DNA of 64,000 nt from Hanleya hanleyi (Eukaryota > Mollusca > Polyplacophora > Lepidopleurida > Hanleyidae), in NCBI GenBank assembly GCA_036873755.1, contig JAVTVY010006821.1:1-64000 (forward strand), in the 5' to 3' direction. A program made the position numbers and the translations under genes. Under the pieces are notes generated by a model, which did not search any database, had not been told where the DNA came from, and saw nothing but the letters and a program-made list of their open reading frames with translations. Below, piece by piece: positions 47,010-57,415 of this stretch (within the stretch, counting starts at the first letter, position 1; each line of letters opens with the position of its first letter).

Positions 47010-47501
47010 CGGCTAGAAAAACCCCTGGTGACGTCACTGGACCTAGATATGATTGCAACAGACCACCATAGAATACCATGCTTTATTTGCAGTTTACTCA
47101 GTGTAATAAAATCGTAAAATTTACAATAAATACTTTCCCACACTGTTTGCAATGGTCTTTCATTTGATGGAAACTTTACTTGAAGGCTTACGATCACTTT
47201 AAACACCAGAAAACTACCAAGTTTGGAACATATAATGTAGTACAGACCTGTCTTACACTCCTTTATTTCCTATATTTTCCTATATTTTATTCAGAAAATT
47301 CCTATATTTCTCCTATATTTTTGCAAATTTCCTCCTATATTTTCACTGTGAGCCACTTGAAGGCCTGTATATAACAAAGTTGTACCAAAGTAAAAGTTGA
47401 GCCACTGTGTTGTGTGGTTTGTACACATATGTGTGCCAATGTCTAGGCCCAGTCAGAATATTTCACTTCTTGTTTTTGATTAACATTGACAACATTTACA
47501 G

Positions 47502-47591
47502 GCTGCAGAGAATCAAGAAAGAAAGACGTCAAAAGGACCTACAGAGAAAACAGAAAGCTGCAGAAAATAGGAAACACCTTGCTAACGTTAG
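47502..47591 (+). CDS. CNOT4: CNOT4 coding exon 5, basic helix
   Basis: Acceptor ACATTTACAG. LQRIKKERRQKDLQRKQKAA and ENRKHLANVR, the charged linker helix between RING and RRM. Donor GTACGG, phase 2. Both flanking introns hold large transposons. Confidence 0.94.
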
Positions 47592-48670
47592 GTACGGTAA
47601 CTTTCAGAGAAATTTGTGGAGTATTCAGGGCGAAAAGCCTATTGTCTTGTTTGATTCTGTTGGCAATCAATCCTGGTTTCATGTTCAGACATTACTGTCC
47701 AGATTATAACATTTAGAGTAATGTAGTCAGGGGTAGAATTTCGAAGCGAATCCGAGAATCGATCCGCGTGAAGACTCGCCTGAAATGGAACTTGCTCGCA
47801 CAAGCAAAGCTTAGCTTAATTAGTGTGTTGTTTATTCAGAGAGATTTATTTGATATTTCACGAACATTCAAGTCAAATAACTGTCTGTAATCAGAAAACT
47901 CCCGCGATATCCTTTTATCTTGCTGCAAAACGGACAGTGGCGGTCTTCCATGTTTTGATGACATAATGCGCTAACTAACCCTTGGAAACCTTTGCTCTAT
48001 TATTTTTTGGGAGCCTCGAATACTTTCTGTAATGGTTCCCAACTGGCGCCAAATGGCTCGAGTGTATTCACCTTCGCCCGGCTGTTGGTGCAAAGCCACC
48101 TACGTTAAACCCAACAGGCGAAAACAGTCTATATGAAGGAATTGAATGCTAACACGTGGCCCTCGCACGGAAATTACACGAGGGTGAAAATGAAACCTGG
48201 GACATTTGGATATCAATTAGCAGATGAATTTGATTCGGATTCGTTCATAATTAGAATGATAAACAATTTTTCCTAAGACAGCACATCGGGCAAAGTAGAA
48301 TCAAGCGGTAGGAAATTTATGAAAATAAAAATGGATTGTTTCTTCAGAGACATTGCCTGCATGAGACCTGTCATGAACAACAACAACGCGGTCTACCACT
48401 TTACTTTGAGAAGACGCATTTCTTCAGAAATCAGTTTATTTGAGGTCAAGATTTTAACTTAAACGGCACTGCACTTCTTGTTTATGTCTTCGACTCGTGA
48501 ATTTTTGTTGGTAATTTTTATCTTTCACTGTAAAAACCATCATAGTATGAAATGAAAATATGTGGGACAAAAATATCAGGAATTTTCTTATTTTTTTAAT
48601 GTTGTTGCATACTGGTATCTGATATAAATCCATGGCAAACTGTTAGGCCTAGTCTTTATATAAAGGTTCA

Positions 48671-49825
48671 TTAACTCTTTCCCCCATATAAGCGGGTTTT
48701 GACGACTTGTGTAGATCCCCATGTAAGCGTCTTTTGACGAGTGTTCGCGTAACCCATGAAGACGGGTTTTGACGAGTGACTGGAGTTCCCATGTGGTGGA
48801 TTATTCTTGCAATTTTTGGCGTTTACTTTGAGTAAAACCTAATTAAAACTATACATTTTCAGAAAGCCAAAATTTCAATAAATCTGGCTATATGGACTGT
48901 TGGTATGTTTTATGGTGATAAAACGAAATCGGGAGAGAAACAGAAATAATCGATGAAAAATGCACGATTTGACAACAAATTTGTTTCGTGTGCTCCAAGA
49001 CAAACGTTCAAAAAATCGTAAAACCTGCTTCCAAATTCCTGAATATTTCACGTAACGCGAGCATAAACAACCAAAGTATCTAACCTTGATGACTATCTCG
49101 TCGAATCTGCCCATCTGAGTTTATTTTATGTATTTTCCCGGGACCTGCTGCCTTCGCGGTAAATGTTTTCAGCCGCCATTCTTTCCCAGTCGGCCTTCTG
49201 TTTGACAGTGACCATAGCGACCGAGTCGCCACGTGACCTCTTCCTCCAATCACACCGGGCCGCGCTCAACCTTGGCCAATCAGTGAGGCTATGTTAATTT
49301 CACCTTATGAATATTTATTACCGTCTTTATTCTCCTGTATAAACTATATCGGATTGAAACAGTTATAGTTCGTTCTACACCTGCCATCTTGTGATGTCGC
49401 TGCCAAATCCCGATCCTACGGAGAATTAGCTTTACGATGGTATACGGAAAGATACGAAAGGTAGCCGGAAAGCAGGAAGAGAACGTTGCAAAACATGGCT
49501 AAAATGCGACAATTTCTTCGCTTTTTTTCGTGATTTCCAACAGAAGTAAAGCGGACACAACACATTTTCTCACAAGTTTACTTATTTTTAGAATAAATGT
49601 TGCTGATATTGGTATAAAACGTGAACAAATTACGTAGAATGGGTCTGTGGGAGACCATTGGTAAATATTTCTCCACATGACATGGGACATAAAACGGGAT
49701 ATTTTACATCGCTGGAGAAGTATGAAAATTGAAATGAGTCCATGGGTTGAAGACCTACGCCATTACAAATCTATTATGGGCCAGAGAGAGAAAATTCCCC
49801 ACAAGTCTATGAGGGAAAGAGTTAA
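48671..49825. mobile_element. piggyBac-type nonautonomous element, TTAA-flanked
   Basis: CTCTTTCCCCCATA at 48675 and the complement of CTCTTTCCCTCATA ending at 49821 are TIRs, each flanked by TTAA (48671-48674, 49822-49825), the target duplication of piggyBac transposons. Three diverged copies of about 35 bp with CGGGTTTTGACGA lie at the left (48690-48800). Nested in the 2.6-kb element. Confidence 0.75.
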
Positions 49826-49869
49826 TATTAATCGTTTTACTGCTTGCCAGGAAATGAGGCAGGTGGCCA

Positions 49870-49945
49870 GATTTTTTTTTTTTTTTTATTTTATTTTTTT
49901 TTTTTTGCAATGCAGACAATCCCAATTGTTTTTTTGTTTTTGTTT
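49870..49945. repeat. T-rich tract
   Basis: Two long T runs with an ATTTTA spacer and a second T-rich block after TGCAATGCAGACAATCCC, just right of the TTAA-flanked element. Simple sequence. Confidence 0.8.
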
Positions 49946-50383
49946 TTTCATATGCAATACAAAGATACAGAAGAAATAAGATTCAGAGTATATATACTTA
50001 CCATTTAGCAAAAAATGTTTGGGTTGAATACTGCTCATCAATGGAGATAACCAATCACTCGCCTGAACTAACTTAAGGTGTGCGGTTTTAGGTGTACTAA
50101 CCACCCTCTTGAGAATAAATAAGGTGATTTCAATCAATTTCCCATTGAGAAGTTTACATCTAGTTGCACAGTGATCAGCACTGATGAAAGTGGCAACTGG
50201 TCAAGAAATGCTGGGTGCGAGAAATTTGGATTCTCACAAACTGTGCCACTGGGAATCCAAAGTCCACAAATTCAACTCAAAATTTTGCGAAATTCTACCC
50301 CTGGTAGTAATGATACCATTAACAAGTTAACAATTATAAAATTAATAGTTGATTTATTGGGGCTCATTGCATACTTATTGCAG

Positions 50384-50531
50384 AGTTGTGCAGAAGAACT
50401 TGGTATTTGTGGTGGGACTCTCCCAGCGACTGGCTGAACCTGATGTCTTGAAGAAACATGAGTACTTTGGAAAGTTTGGTAAAATCCACAAAGTGGTTAT
50501 CAACCAAAGTACTTCGTACGCTGGTGCTCAG
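50384..50531 (+). CDS. CNOT4: CNOT4 coding exon 6, RRM first part
   Basis: Acceptor TTATTGCAG. VVQKNLVFVVGLSQRLAEPD, EYFGKFGKIHKVVIN and STSYAGAQ, with the RNP2-like LVFVVG and FGKI core of the RRM. Donor GTACAT, phase 0. Confidence 0.95.
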
Positions 50532-51159
50532 GTACATGTATGTGTTCCCCAGGATAGAGTATACCATTTATTCTCCTCTCCTTTTCTCTCTCCAACTTAA
50601 ACTCTGATTTCTCATTACTACTTCTTTCCTATCAAAGTTGAACTAGTGTAATTAATAAAAGCGCAAATGTTTCATTAAATGCTTCTTTAAATTTAATTGT
50701 CCAATAGGGTCAATATATATTTCCTAATGTCATGTCACCATCTGAAATACTTTGCTGTTTTCATTATTATATTATGTAGTAATTTATAAAACATCAAAAT
50801 CGTCATTTAGTCCCCATAATACATTGCATTGGACATGATCCGGTCAAGTTCATAAGACGAGAAAAATGTAAATAATACTTCGACCCATACCTACTCTGAA
50901 AATATATTCCATGCAGTATGCGAACACATGAAAATAGTAATGAACGCTGACTTTATAGGGAAGGTCATGACTGCGAGAGTGTTGAAAATTGGGGTCTTCA
51001 TAACCCAGAACCGGAACCTGTCCATCGAGAGGGAAACGAGATTTGTAACCCCTGCTCCGTGAATGAGCATTTGTCATTGAACATTATTACTTCTCTTACT
51101 CCATTTATATTGATTTGTTGAATGGGTGTACCTACTGCATTTGATTGGTCTTTGTGCAG

Positions 51160-51324
51160 GGTCCTAGTGCTAGTGCTTATGTGACATACCATAAGCCAGA
51201 GGATGCTTTGAGGGCGATCCTCGCGGTGAACAATGTCCACATAGATGGTAGAACCTTGAAGGCTTCCTTAGGAACAACCAAGTATTGTAGTCACTTCCTT
51301 AGAGGTGCTCAGTGTCCAAAGGGG
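51160..51324 (+). CDS. CNOT4: CNOT4 coding exon 7, RRM second part and CCCH start
   Basis: Acceptor CTTTGTGCAG. GPSASAYVTYHKPEDALRAI carries the RNP1-like strand; GRTLKASLGTTKYCSHFL ends the RRM and gives the first CCCH cysteine; GAQCPKG gives the second. Donor GTAAGT, phase 0. Confidence 0.95.
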
Positions 51325-51696
51325 GTAAGTCAATCAAGCATGACACCTGATAAGGTATAAAACAGTAGAATTAAATGTTATTGTTACTTTCAGAAATATG
51401 AAGTTCACAAATATAACCATCAAAGTAGAATGATTGGTATAAAGTACCATCTTGACACCTGTGAAAAAAGGGGGGAAATAGTATGAGCGCCCAAATACAT
51501 GCATTCTACATGCAGATGTCCGTGAAAAGGTAAAAAGATTGTCCTACAAAAACCTGGATATGGGCACGTTGACATTCTTAGTTCTGGGCATTGATCAAAT
51601 TATGGTAGAATATTTGCATCTCGGTAGTCACTCCTCTAGAAATCATTTCCCTTCTACTTCAGTCATTGTACTTATGATGCGATTTCTTTTTTGCAG

Positions 51697-51764
51697 GACT
51701 GCATGTATTTGCATGAGCTAGGGGAAGAGGCGGCAAGTTTCACCAAAGAAGAAATGCAAATGGG
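51697..51764 (+). CDS. CNOT4: CNOT4 coding exon 8, CCCH end
   Basis: Acceptor CTTTTTTGCAG. DCMYLHELGEEAASFTKEEM completes the C-x8-C-x4-C-x3-H finger. Donor GTATGT, phase 2. Confidence 0.94.
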
Positions 51765-52154
51765 GTATGTAACTTTAAAAACAAAGAAGAAAAGGAAGTC
51801 CGAAATTAGTATTAAACTTTATAGTATGATTCATTAAAGTTTGAAAAAATCCTAAAACTGAATAAGCAAAGGAGAAATGCTGTTTCTGCAGGGAAATTGA
51901 TCAGATTAAATTAGGTGCATTCGGAGTTGATGACAAAACCATATAAGAATTAATATTTAGATTAAGGGAGACAACTGATCTACTATAAGGGAGCAGTTGT
52001 TGCCCATGGATTATACAAGCACATGATTATCTCTATGGATTGAACAGTAGGATCTTGGCCTGCGTCACTTTGATGTCTCTGCCTGTCATCCCATTCTCAT
52101 AACATTTGTGAAATTGATGGAAAGAGGCAGAATAAATTTACTGTTTCTTTGTAG

Positions 52155-52256
52155 GAAGCATCAAGAGTATGAACAGAAACTGCTTGAAGGTTTTATGAAT
52201 AACCAAAATTCCGCAAATAATCAACTCCATGTGTCGACAAAGGCGGGGTCCTCTAA
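52155..52256 (+). CDS. CNOT4: CNOT4 coding exon 9
   Basis: Acceptor CTTTGTAG. KHQEYEQKLLEGFMNNQNSA, conserved KHQEYEQKLL followed by variable sequence. Donor GTATGC, phase 2. Confidence 0.9.
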
Positions 52257-52516
52257 GTATGCATAGATTTCATTTTTATCTTAAATATGGAAGATCAAGG
52301 TTGAATGAAGCTGATCTTTTGTTTCTCTGGGAATGCGCCCATATTTTTGGACTGACCACGTCCAGCCTTATCTTTCGTCAAACTTAATGAAATGAAATCT
52401 AGTTATTGCATTTTTTTACATCAACCCATGTTGTATTCTGGACCATTATTGACCAGTAGAACTCTTGTAATGACAATGTATGACCAAAGTAATCTTTTCC
52501 TTCTGAGTGCCTGGAA

Positions 52517-52653
52517 AATGACGGCAAGGCTTTGGTGTAAGACCTCCCATTGAAAAGTTAATATCCTGGACAAAAGACTGACAATACAACTTGCAGCAGA
52601 TCCTTTGTCAATTATATTTCGTGAGTCTTACACCAAATCGTTGCCAAAATGAC
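52517..52653. mobile_element. 137-bp MITE
   Basis: TTTGGTGTAAGAC and its complement lie about 90 bp apart, with weaker matching outward through TGACGGCAAG / CGTCATTTTGGCAA. Short TIR element in CNOT4 intron 9. Confidence 0.5.
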
Positions 52654-53229
52654 GCTCTACTACTGGTGTCATATTGTGAATTGGACATGTCCCAGTATCG
52701 CCTGAAGGTCACTAGAACAAGGTTCTATTCATGACAGATTTATTACAGGGCAACAGAGAGAGAGAATTAAATTCGGATAGAAATAAGTAGTAACACCCAC
52801 CCACTTCATTATTTTATGTACAAACAATAATTGCTGCCTTCCTGCATCATTCTGTTATAAGAAATGCTCGAGAAATTGATAGTCAGCTTTGTTCAGCCTG
52901 AAGAATAGACTTGTTTTTAATACTGCATAAATGAAATAGAAGTCCAGCTACATGTACCATTAATTAGTTGATCTCAAATTGCTAACTGGACTTGCATGTT
53001 GATTGCAGGTAATCTGATGCTTGCAAATTTTTTCAAGTTATTAAAACGAAATTGGACTCATTAGCATGATTAGTACTTAGGCTGGAATTTTTGTTCAACT
53101 GAATTAAAAGTTTTGAATGGAAGATTTTTCTGCCTCCATTAGCTGTCTCTTTGCTGAATAGGAAGTGACCTATTGATTCTGGCATAAACGGTCACCCAGA
53201 TACATTTATATGAAATATTTATATTCCAG

Positions 53230-53544
53230 GAAAAGGAACTCCTCCCCACTGACCTTACCACAGCCACAGGCAACAGTACATGAAAACGGCTCACCACCAC
53301 ATGATCCTACACCCCCTCCTGCTCCAAAACAACAACAACAACCTCCTGTGAATTCGGGCAAAGACGCCTGGCCATCGTTACAACCTGGGGGCAGTAAAGG
53401 GGAATCCAGGGATAGGACAGTAGCTAGTGGGAACAAAATGAATAGCACATCTGTGAATCATAATCCGAGATCATCAACACCTAATGCACACAACAGGGCA
53501 CCTGGGAATCACAGACACAAATCTACAGCAAATGACACACAACA
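53230..53544 (+). CDS. CNOT4: CNOT4 coding exon 10, Pro/Gln/Ser-rich
   Basis: Acceptor ATATTCCAG. Low-complexity tail: PPHDPTPPPAPKQQQQPP, WPSLQPGG, then Asn/Ser/His-rich sequence. Donor GTAGGT, phase 2; the exon boundary is supported by phase on both sides. Confidence 0.85.
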
Positions 53545-53974
53545 GTAGGTCCTCTTGTCATCCTTCAACATGAATTGGAGAACATGATATTAAGCCTTAA
53601 TTCTCTCTCTCTCTCTCCAGGAATCAGATTTCTATCTTACTAGGATTATATTGAAAACTAAACCATTCCTAATTTATTTTTGAGGTACCGGCAGCCTGTT
53701 GGGCAGAAATATAAATACATTTAGTTTGATATTATGTAGACAGCTCTTAGCTTGGGACGAAAGACATGATGTTCAGCACTAAGCACACTATCCAATCGTT
53801 TCAAATGTGTGCTCACCATAATACCAAGTATGTAATAATGAATTACTGAAATGAACAGGATACTAGCTTGCTGTTAGATGAAATAAATTTTCAATAGATA
53901 AACAAATGTTTGAACAAAGTGCAGATATCCTATATGGTGAATTGAAGAAAGACTTGTTGTCCTTTTGTTTTCAG

Positions 53975-54234
53975 CATCGCCAAAGATCCAGTAGGGAATA
54001 CAACAGACACAGATGCAGGTCGTGCCCTGCCCTCACAAGTTCACAGCTCACCACACTCCCCTCTACATGTGCCCCCTCAGATAGTGAACACACACAAGCC
54101 TGTGACCCTGGTCACTGCTGGTCGTAGGTCACTAGTGTTTGACAATAACAATACCGACAGTCTTTCTCTGTTCAGTGGCAATGGCTTCCCCACAGTGAGA
54201 ACCCCCAAACCACTAGTACAGCCCCCAACCACAG
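53975..54234 (+). CDS. CNOT4: CNOT4 coding exon 11
   Basis: Acceptor TTGTTTTCAG. Contains SPHSPLHVPPQI and SLSLFSGNGFPTVRTPKP. The exon's reading frame is set by phase; other frames are open for shorter spans only. Donor GTGAGT, phase 1. Confidence 0.85.
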
Positions 54235-54342
54235 GTGAGTGTCTATACTGATGTGATCTGAATGCTCTTCTAATGACATTGTCATTGAATATTCAATTGT
54301 AAAATTGCCATTTTCTCATACATTTGTCTTTCATTCACCCAG

Positions 54343-54465
54343 TGCCAGAAACAATCCCAAATACAGAAATACCAGAGACAATTCCAGTATCAACAACAAC
54401 TGATTGGCAAGCAGCATTTGGCTTCACATCCAAACCTATAAAAGAATGCCAGGATGATGACTTGG
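54343..54465 (+). CDS. CNOT4: CNOT4 coding exon 12, TDWQAAFGF motif
   Basis: Acceptor CATTCACCCAG. ETIPVSTTTDWQAAFGF and QDDDLG match the human ETIPVSSSTDWQAAFGF block closely, which ties this exon to CNOT4. Donor GTATGT, phase 1. Confidence 0.94.
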
Positions 54466-55726
54466 GTATGTTATCCAACTTTCCTAATAAGATTATTTTT
54501 TTTTAATCAATTCACTAAGTTGTTATGCCCATCTCTAATAAGAGAGCGGAATATATTTCAATCCGTTCGTTTGTCCATCCCTGTGTATGTTTGTCGGTTC
54601 CTGTGTATGTTTGTTTGTTAACATTTGCTCATCAACCCTGTCCTGATTATATCATGGTCCAGGATTTTGAAAGTCAGACAAAAGATATCATATAAGTTGC
54701 AGAAGTACTTTGACCTCATCACAAAAAAATTATGTCCATTGCTTATCTATTTCTATCTCATCAGTCCATTAGTTTGTCCATCAGACTGCAAAACTTGGTT
54801 TGTTTGTAGCAAATGATGTGCCCTTTAACCCAAGTTAATGCTATTTCACTTCCGTCAGTCGGGCATACTGTCTGTTATCTTGTTCAAACTATAGGATTCT
54901 GAATGTTGTGTATGGGAGATTGTTTGTAGAACTGGTCCACATGTACCTTTTGTTTTCCCCTCTGAGAAAATGGTTATCGTTGGATGGTTAGCCTGATTAG
55001 CCTCCAGGCTAACCCAAGACAGTTTTAAAAACACATTCACCTGTATCCTAACCGAGGAGAATTGGGGCCCATAGGGCTACTTTTAATATCCTGCCATGAT
55101 AACACCGACAAATTTGAAAATAAATCACAAAGACAAGGACTCCATGTAAGACTGCATGACACTAATGATAGAAACATTCCTGGATTACACTGTCCGAGTT
55201 CAGTGTGAAAAATGCTATTCCCTCTATGTTGATAATGAAATGTTGAAAGTGGGACCCCTTAGAACTAACTTAGATAGCATTTCACCATAACCTTCAGCCA
55301 GATAAAAAGTAATAATTATGATGACACAGCATGTATTGGTCAAAATTTAGCTGGAAAGTCCATATGGCGATTAAGCTCGGTGGAATGAAAAAGCTCCATA
55401 ACGTTAATACACTTTATTTGTAAATTTCAAGAATTGCATTTGGCATCAATTAGCTCTTAGTTTCTGTTGAATGCTCCTTTAATGGTGATTGATTAATTGA
55501 AATTTGAGGCCTGGTATAGGAGAAAATAATTCAGTTTGTGCCATGTGACTCGACAATTCATTCAATTGTACTCCCGAATTGAGTACAGAAAAGATCCAGT
55601 TAGGTTCATTGATGTATGATGCTGCAGGGCTAGGCCCTCACAGTCCCACTGTAAAGCCCTCACAGTCCCACTGTTTTCTTTCAGCAGACAGCCAGCAACG
55701 TAAGAAAATCTTACTATCTTATTCAG

Positions 55727-56011
55727 GTTTTGACCCTTGGGATGAATCTTCTAAGGCTTTGGCCGACTTGATGGAGAAGGAGAATGGACCAAACCTTGTC
55801 ATCAATCACAGCCACACTGGCCCTCCTCCCCACTTGTCCCCCCACCAGATGATGCAGCACTCCCCCAGACAGAACCACTGTCCCCCGCCACTGCAGGGCA
55901 TGCCTAGCATTCCTCCAGGCTTCTCACTCAGCTATCTGAACCATCACCACCAGAATACAATGCAGCACCCGCAACAGCAACAACAACAACAACAGCCAAT
56001 GATGAGACCAG
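55727..56011 (+). CDS. CNOT4: CNOT4 coding exon 13, FDPW motif and poly-Gln
   Basis: Acceptor TTATTCAG at 55726. GFDPWDESSKALADLMEKEN is the conserved motif; later His/Pro-rich sequence and seven glutamines (55971-55994). Donor GTTTGT, phase 1. A second in-frame acceptor (TTCTTTCAG, exon start 55685) would add 14 residues. Confidence 0.92.
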
Positions 56012-56104
56012 GTTTGTACATCATCTGTAAGCTTGTATCACATTTGTGTGTATAGAGTCCATACTTCATGTAAGACATTCATAATTGGTTCATACTTCAT
56101 GTAG

Positions 56105-56278
56105 GGGTCCAGCGGTAGCTGGTGACCGCAAGCCTCACATCGCTGAACTGGCACGGGTTCGAGCAGACACTTGATGACGGGCGGTGGTTCTCTCCAGGTA
56201 CTCCGTCTTCCTCCACCAACCAAACTGGCTGAGTGAAATAACCTTGAGTGTGACATTAAACGAAATACACCTCCTCCA
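56105..56278 (+). mobile_element. Second SINE copy (Nin-type core), head damaged
   Basis: AGCCTCACATCGCTGAACTG then GGCACGGGTTCGAG match the B-box half of the SINE at 14264-14490, and CTTCCTCCACCAACC, GAGTGAAATAACCTTGAGTG and TGACATTAAACGAAA match its 3' core. The A-box part is missing or shortened. Located in CNOT4 intron 13. Confidence 0.8.
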
Positions 56279-56651
56279 CCCAAAACTAATATAACCAAAT
56301 CTGAAGACCACGATGGCTCTTGACTAAGGCTTTTCAGCTGTTCACATGCCCGGACAATAGATCCTTGCAGGAAGTATCGACCATATAATGTTACAATTAA
56401 TTATTTTTCAAAATCAGTCAAATTCTGATACATCCAATTATGTCCTAGAGTTTATTAGGCATTTGCAAGCAAGGGCCAATCCTACAGAAGGTGTAACACA
56501 CACAACAATAACATGCGGAACTACTAAATAATGTCCTGCTATTCTTCTCAGCATTTATGCAAGATTTGGTAACCTTTCTCTTGGATAAATGTTGAAAAGT
56601 ATGAGGAATGATATGAATTCTCCAGGCCTACTCTCATGATGTGATTTGTAC

Positions 56652-56959
56652 AGGTAAGAGAGAACCACCTCTCTAATATGGAGGTAAAAATGTAGTTTTA
56701 TATTCAACTAAAAAACCTCTGTCATAGGCGACCATGGACCTATAAATTTGCATCGGACGGTATTAAAAAGCAAATTGTCATCTATCTAATCTGCATAATA
56801 TTATAAGAGGACATGTTCTCTTGTTCTTTATAAAAAATGAGACTATGCCCACTTTCATTGAAAAATCCCTAAGTCCCCTGAAGATTTTGGAGCGTTATGA
56901 TGACTAAATCAAAAATGACCTTTTTACCTCAATTTTAGAGAGGCTGTTCTCTCTGACCT
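56652..56959. mobile_element. 308-bp MITE
   Basis: AGGTAAGAGAGAACCACCTC, TCTAATATGGAGGTAAAAA at the left is matched inverted at the right (TTTTTACCTCAATTTTAGAG, AGGCTGTTCTCTCTGACCT). Arms of about 45 bp. In CNOT4 intron 13. Confidence 0.7.
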
Positions 56960-57284
56960 AATGTGGTAACAACTCGGCAGGAAATAACCCGATTTGTAGC
57001 ATGCAACTGATTGCATGAAATATGAACCTGTTCTATTTCATGTGACTAAAATCATACAAATTTTCTTACGGTGCAACTGAGCATGCTACAAGTTGTTGTT
57101 CTGGCAGACTAATTGTCAGACTATAGACATTGCTCAATGTCTTTCTCACAGTTCCACATGTCCTCAAGTCCGCTGTACTCTTCTAAACCCAGTTTAATTT
57201 AAATTATTTATTGTTACAAGGAGTAAGGCAAATTGCTCAATTCATCCAATATTTTCAGTGAAAATTTGTACATTTTTCTTACAG

Positions 57285-57415
57285 ATATGCCAGGCAGTAG
57301 AATGATGGGACTGATGAACTTCCCACAACCAAACTTGGGATCAGCACAGAATGTCTATCATGATAGAATGTCAGAGAAATCAGAACACAAAGATGGCATG
57401 CATGGCCACATGCAG
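57285..57415 (+). CDS. CNOT4: CNOT4 coding exon 14
   Basis: Acceptor TTTCTTACAG. MPGSRMMGLMNFPQPNLGSA then VYHDRMSEKSEHKDGMHGHM. Donor GTAATC, phase 0. The last 60 bases and the donor region are copied several times in the following intron. Confidence 0.8.

Larger units (their letters stand above)
43890..47032. mobile_element. 3.1-kb element, CAGGGGT ends, 5-bp target duplication
   Basis: Starts CAGGGGTTATTCTAGCC at 43895 and ends with the complement of CAGGGGTTTTTCTAGCC at 47027. GTGAC stands immediately outside both ends (43890-43894, 47028-47032). Subterminal AAACTCAATATTTTT words occur at both sides, some next to GCGCGC palindromes. The termini resemble hAT elements, but the 5-bp duplication points to the hAT5-like group or another class. 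Nonautonomous. Confidence 0.75.
43105..47373. mobile_element. 4.3-kb fold-back element in CNOT4 intron 4
   Basis: Outer ends CAGGCCTTCAAGTG (43111) and its complement (ends 47367), each bordered by TATATA. Long arms follow: 43111-43572 and 47028-47367 share CTCCTATATTTTCCTATATT repeats, then a near-identical 150 bp (GGTCCAGTGACGTCAC, TCTATGGTGGTCTGTTGCAA, AATGAAAGACCATTGC). The middle holds a palindromic MITE (43566-43894) and another TIR element (43895-47027). No transposase is visible. Confidence 0.8.
47723..50308. mobile_element. 2.6-kb element, CAGGGGT ends, 5-bp target duplication
   Basis: Starts CAGGGGTAGAATTTCG at 47728 and ends CGAAATTCTACCCCTG at 50303, with GTAGT on both outer sides (47723-47727, 50304-50308). 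It is inserted in CNOT4 intron 5. A TTAA-flanked element is nested inside. No transposase is visible. Confidence 0.78.

Noticed and set aside
53206..53448. Minus-strand Cys/Gly-rich frame
   Set aside because: Antisense of CNOT4 exon 10 Pro/Gln-rich coding sequence.
55685..55699. 15-base microexon in CNOT4
   Set aside because: Both splice sites look good, but the following intron would be only 27 bases; an alternative acceptor is simpler.
56105..56170. tRNA-Leu gene
   Set aside because: It is the head of the SINE; the A-box arm is missing and the SINE core follows.
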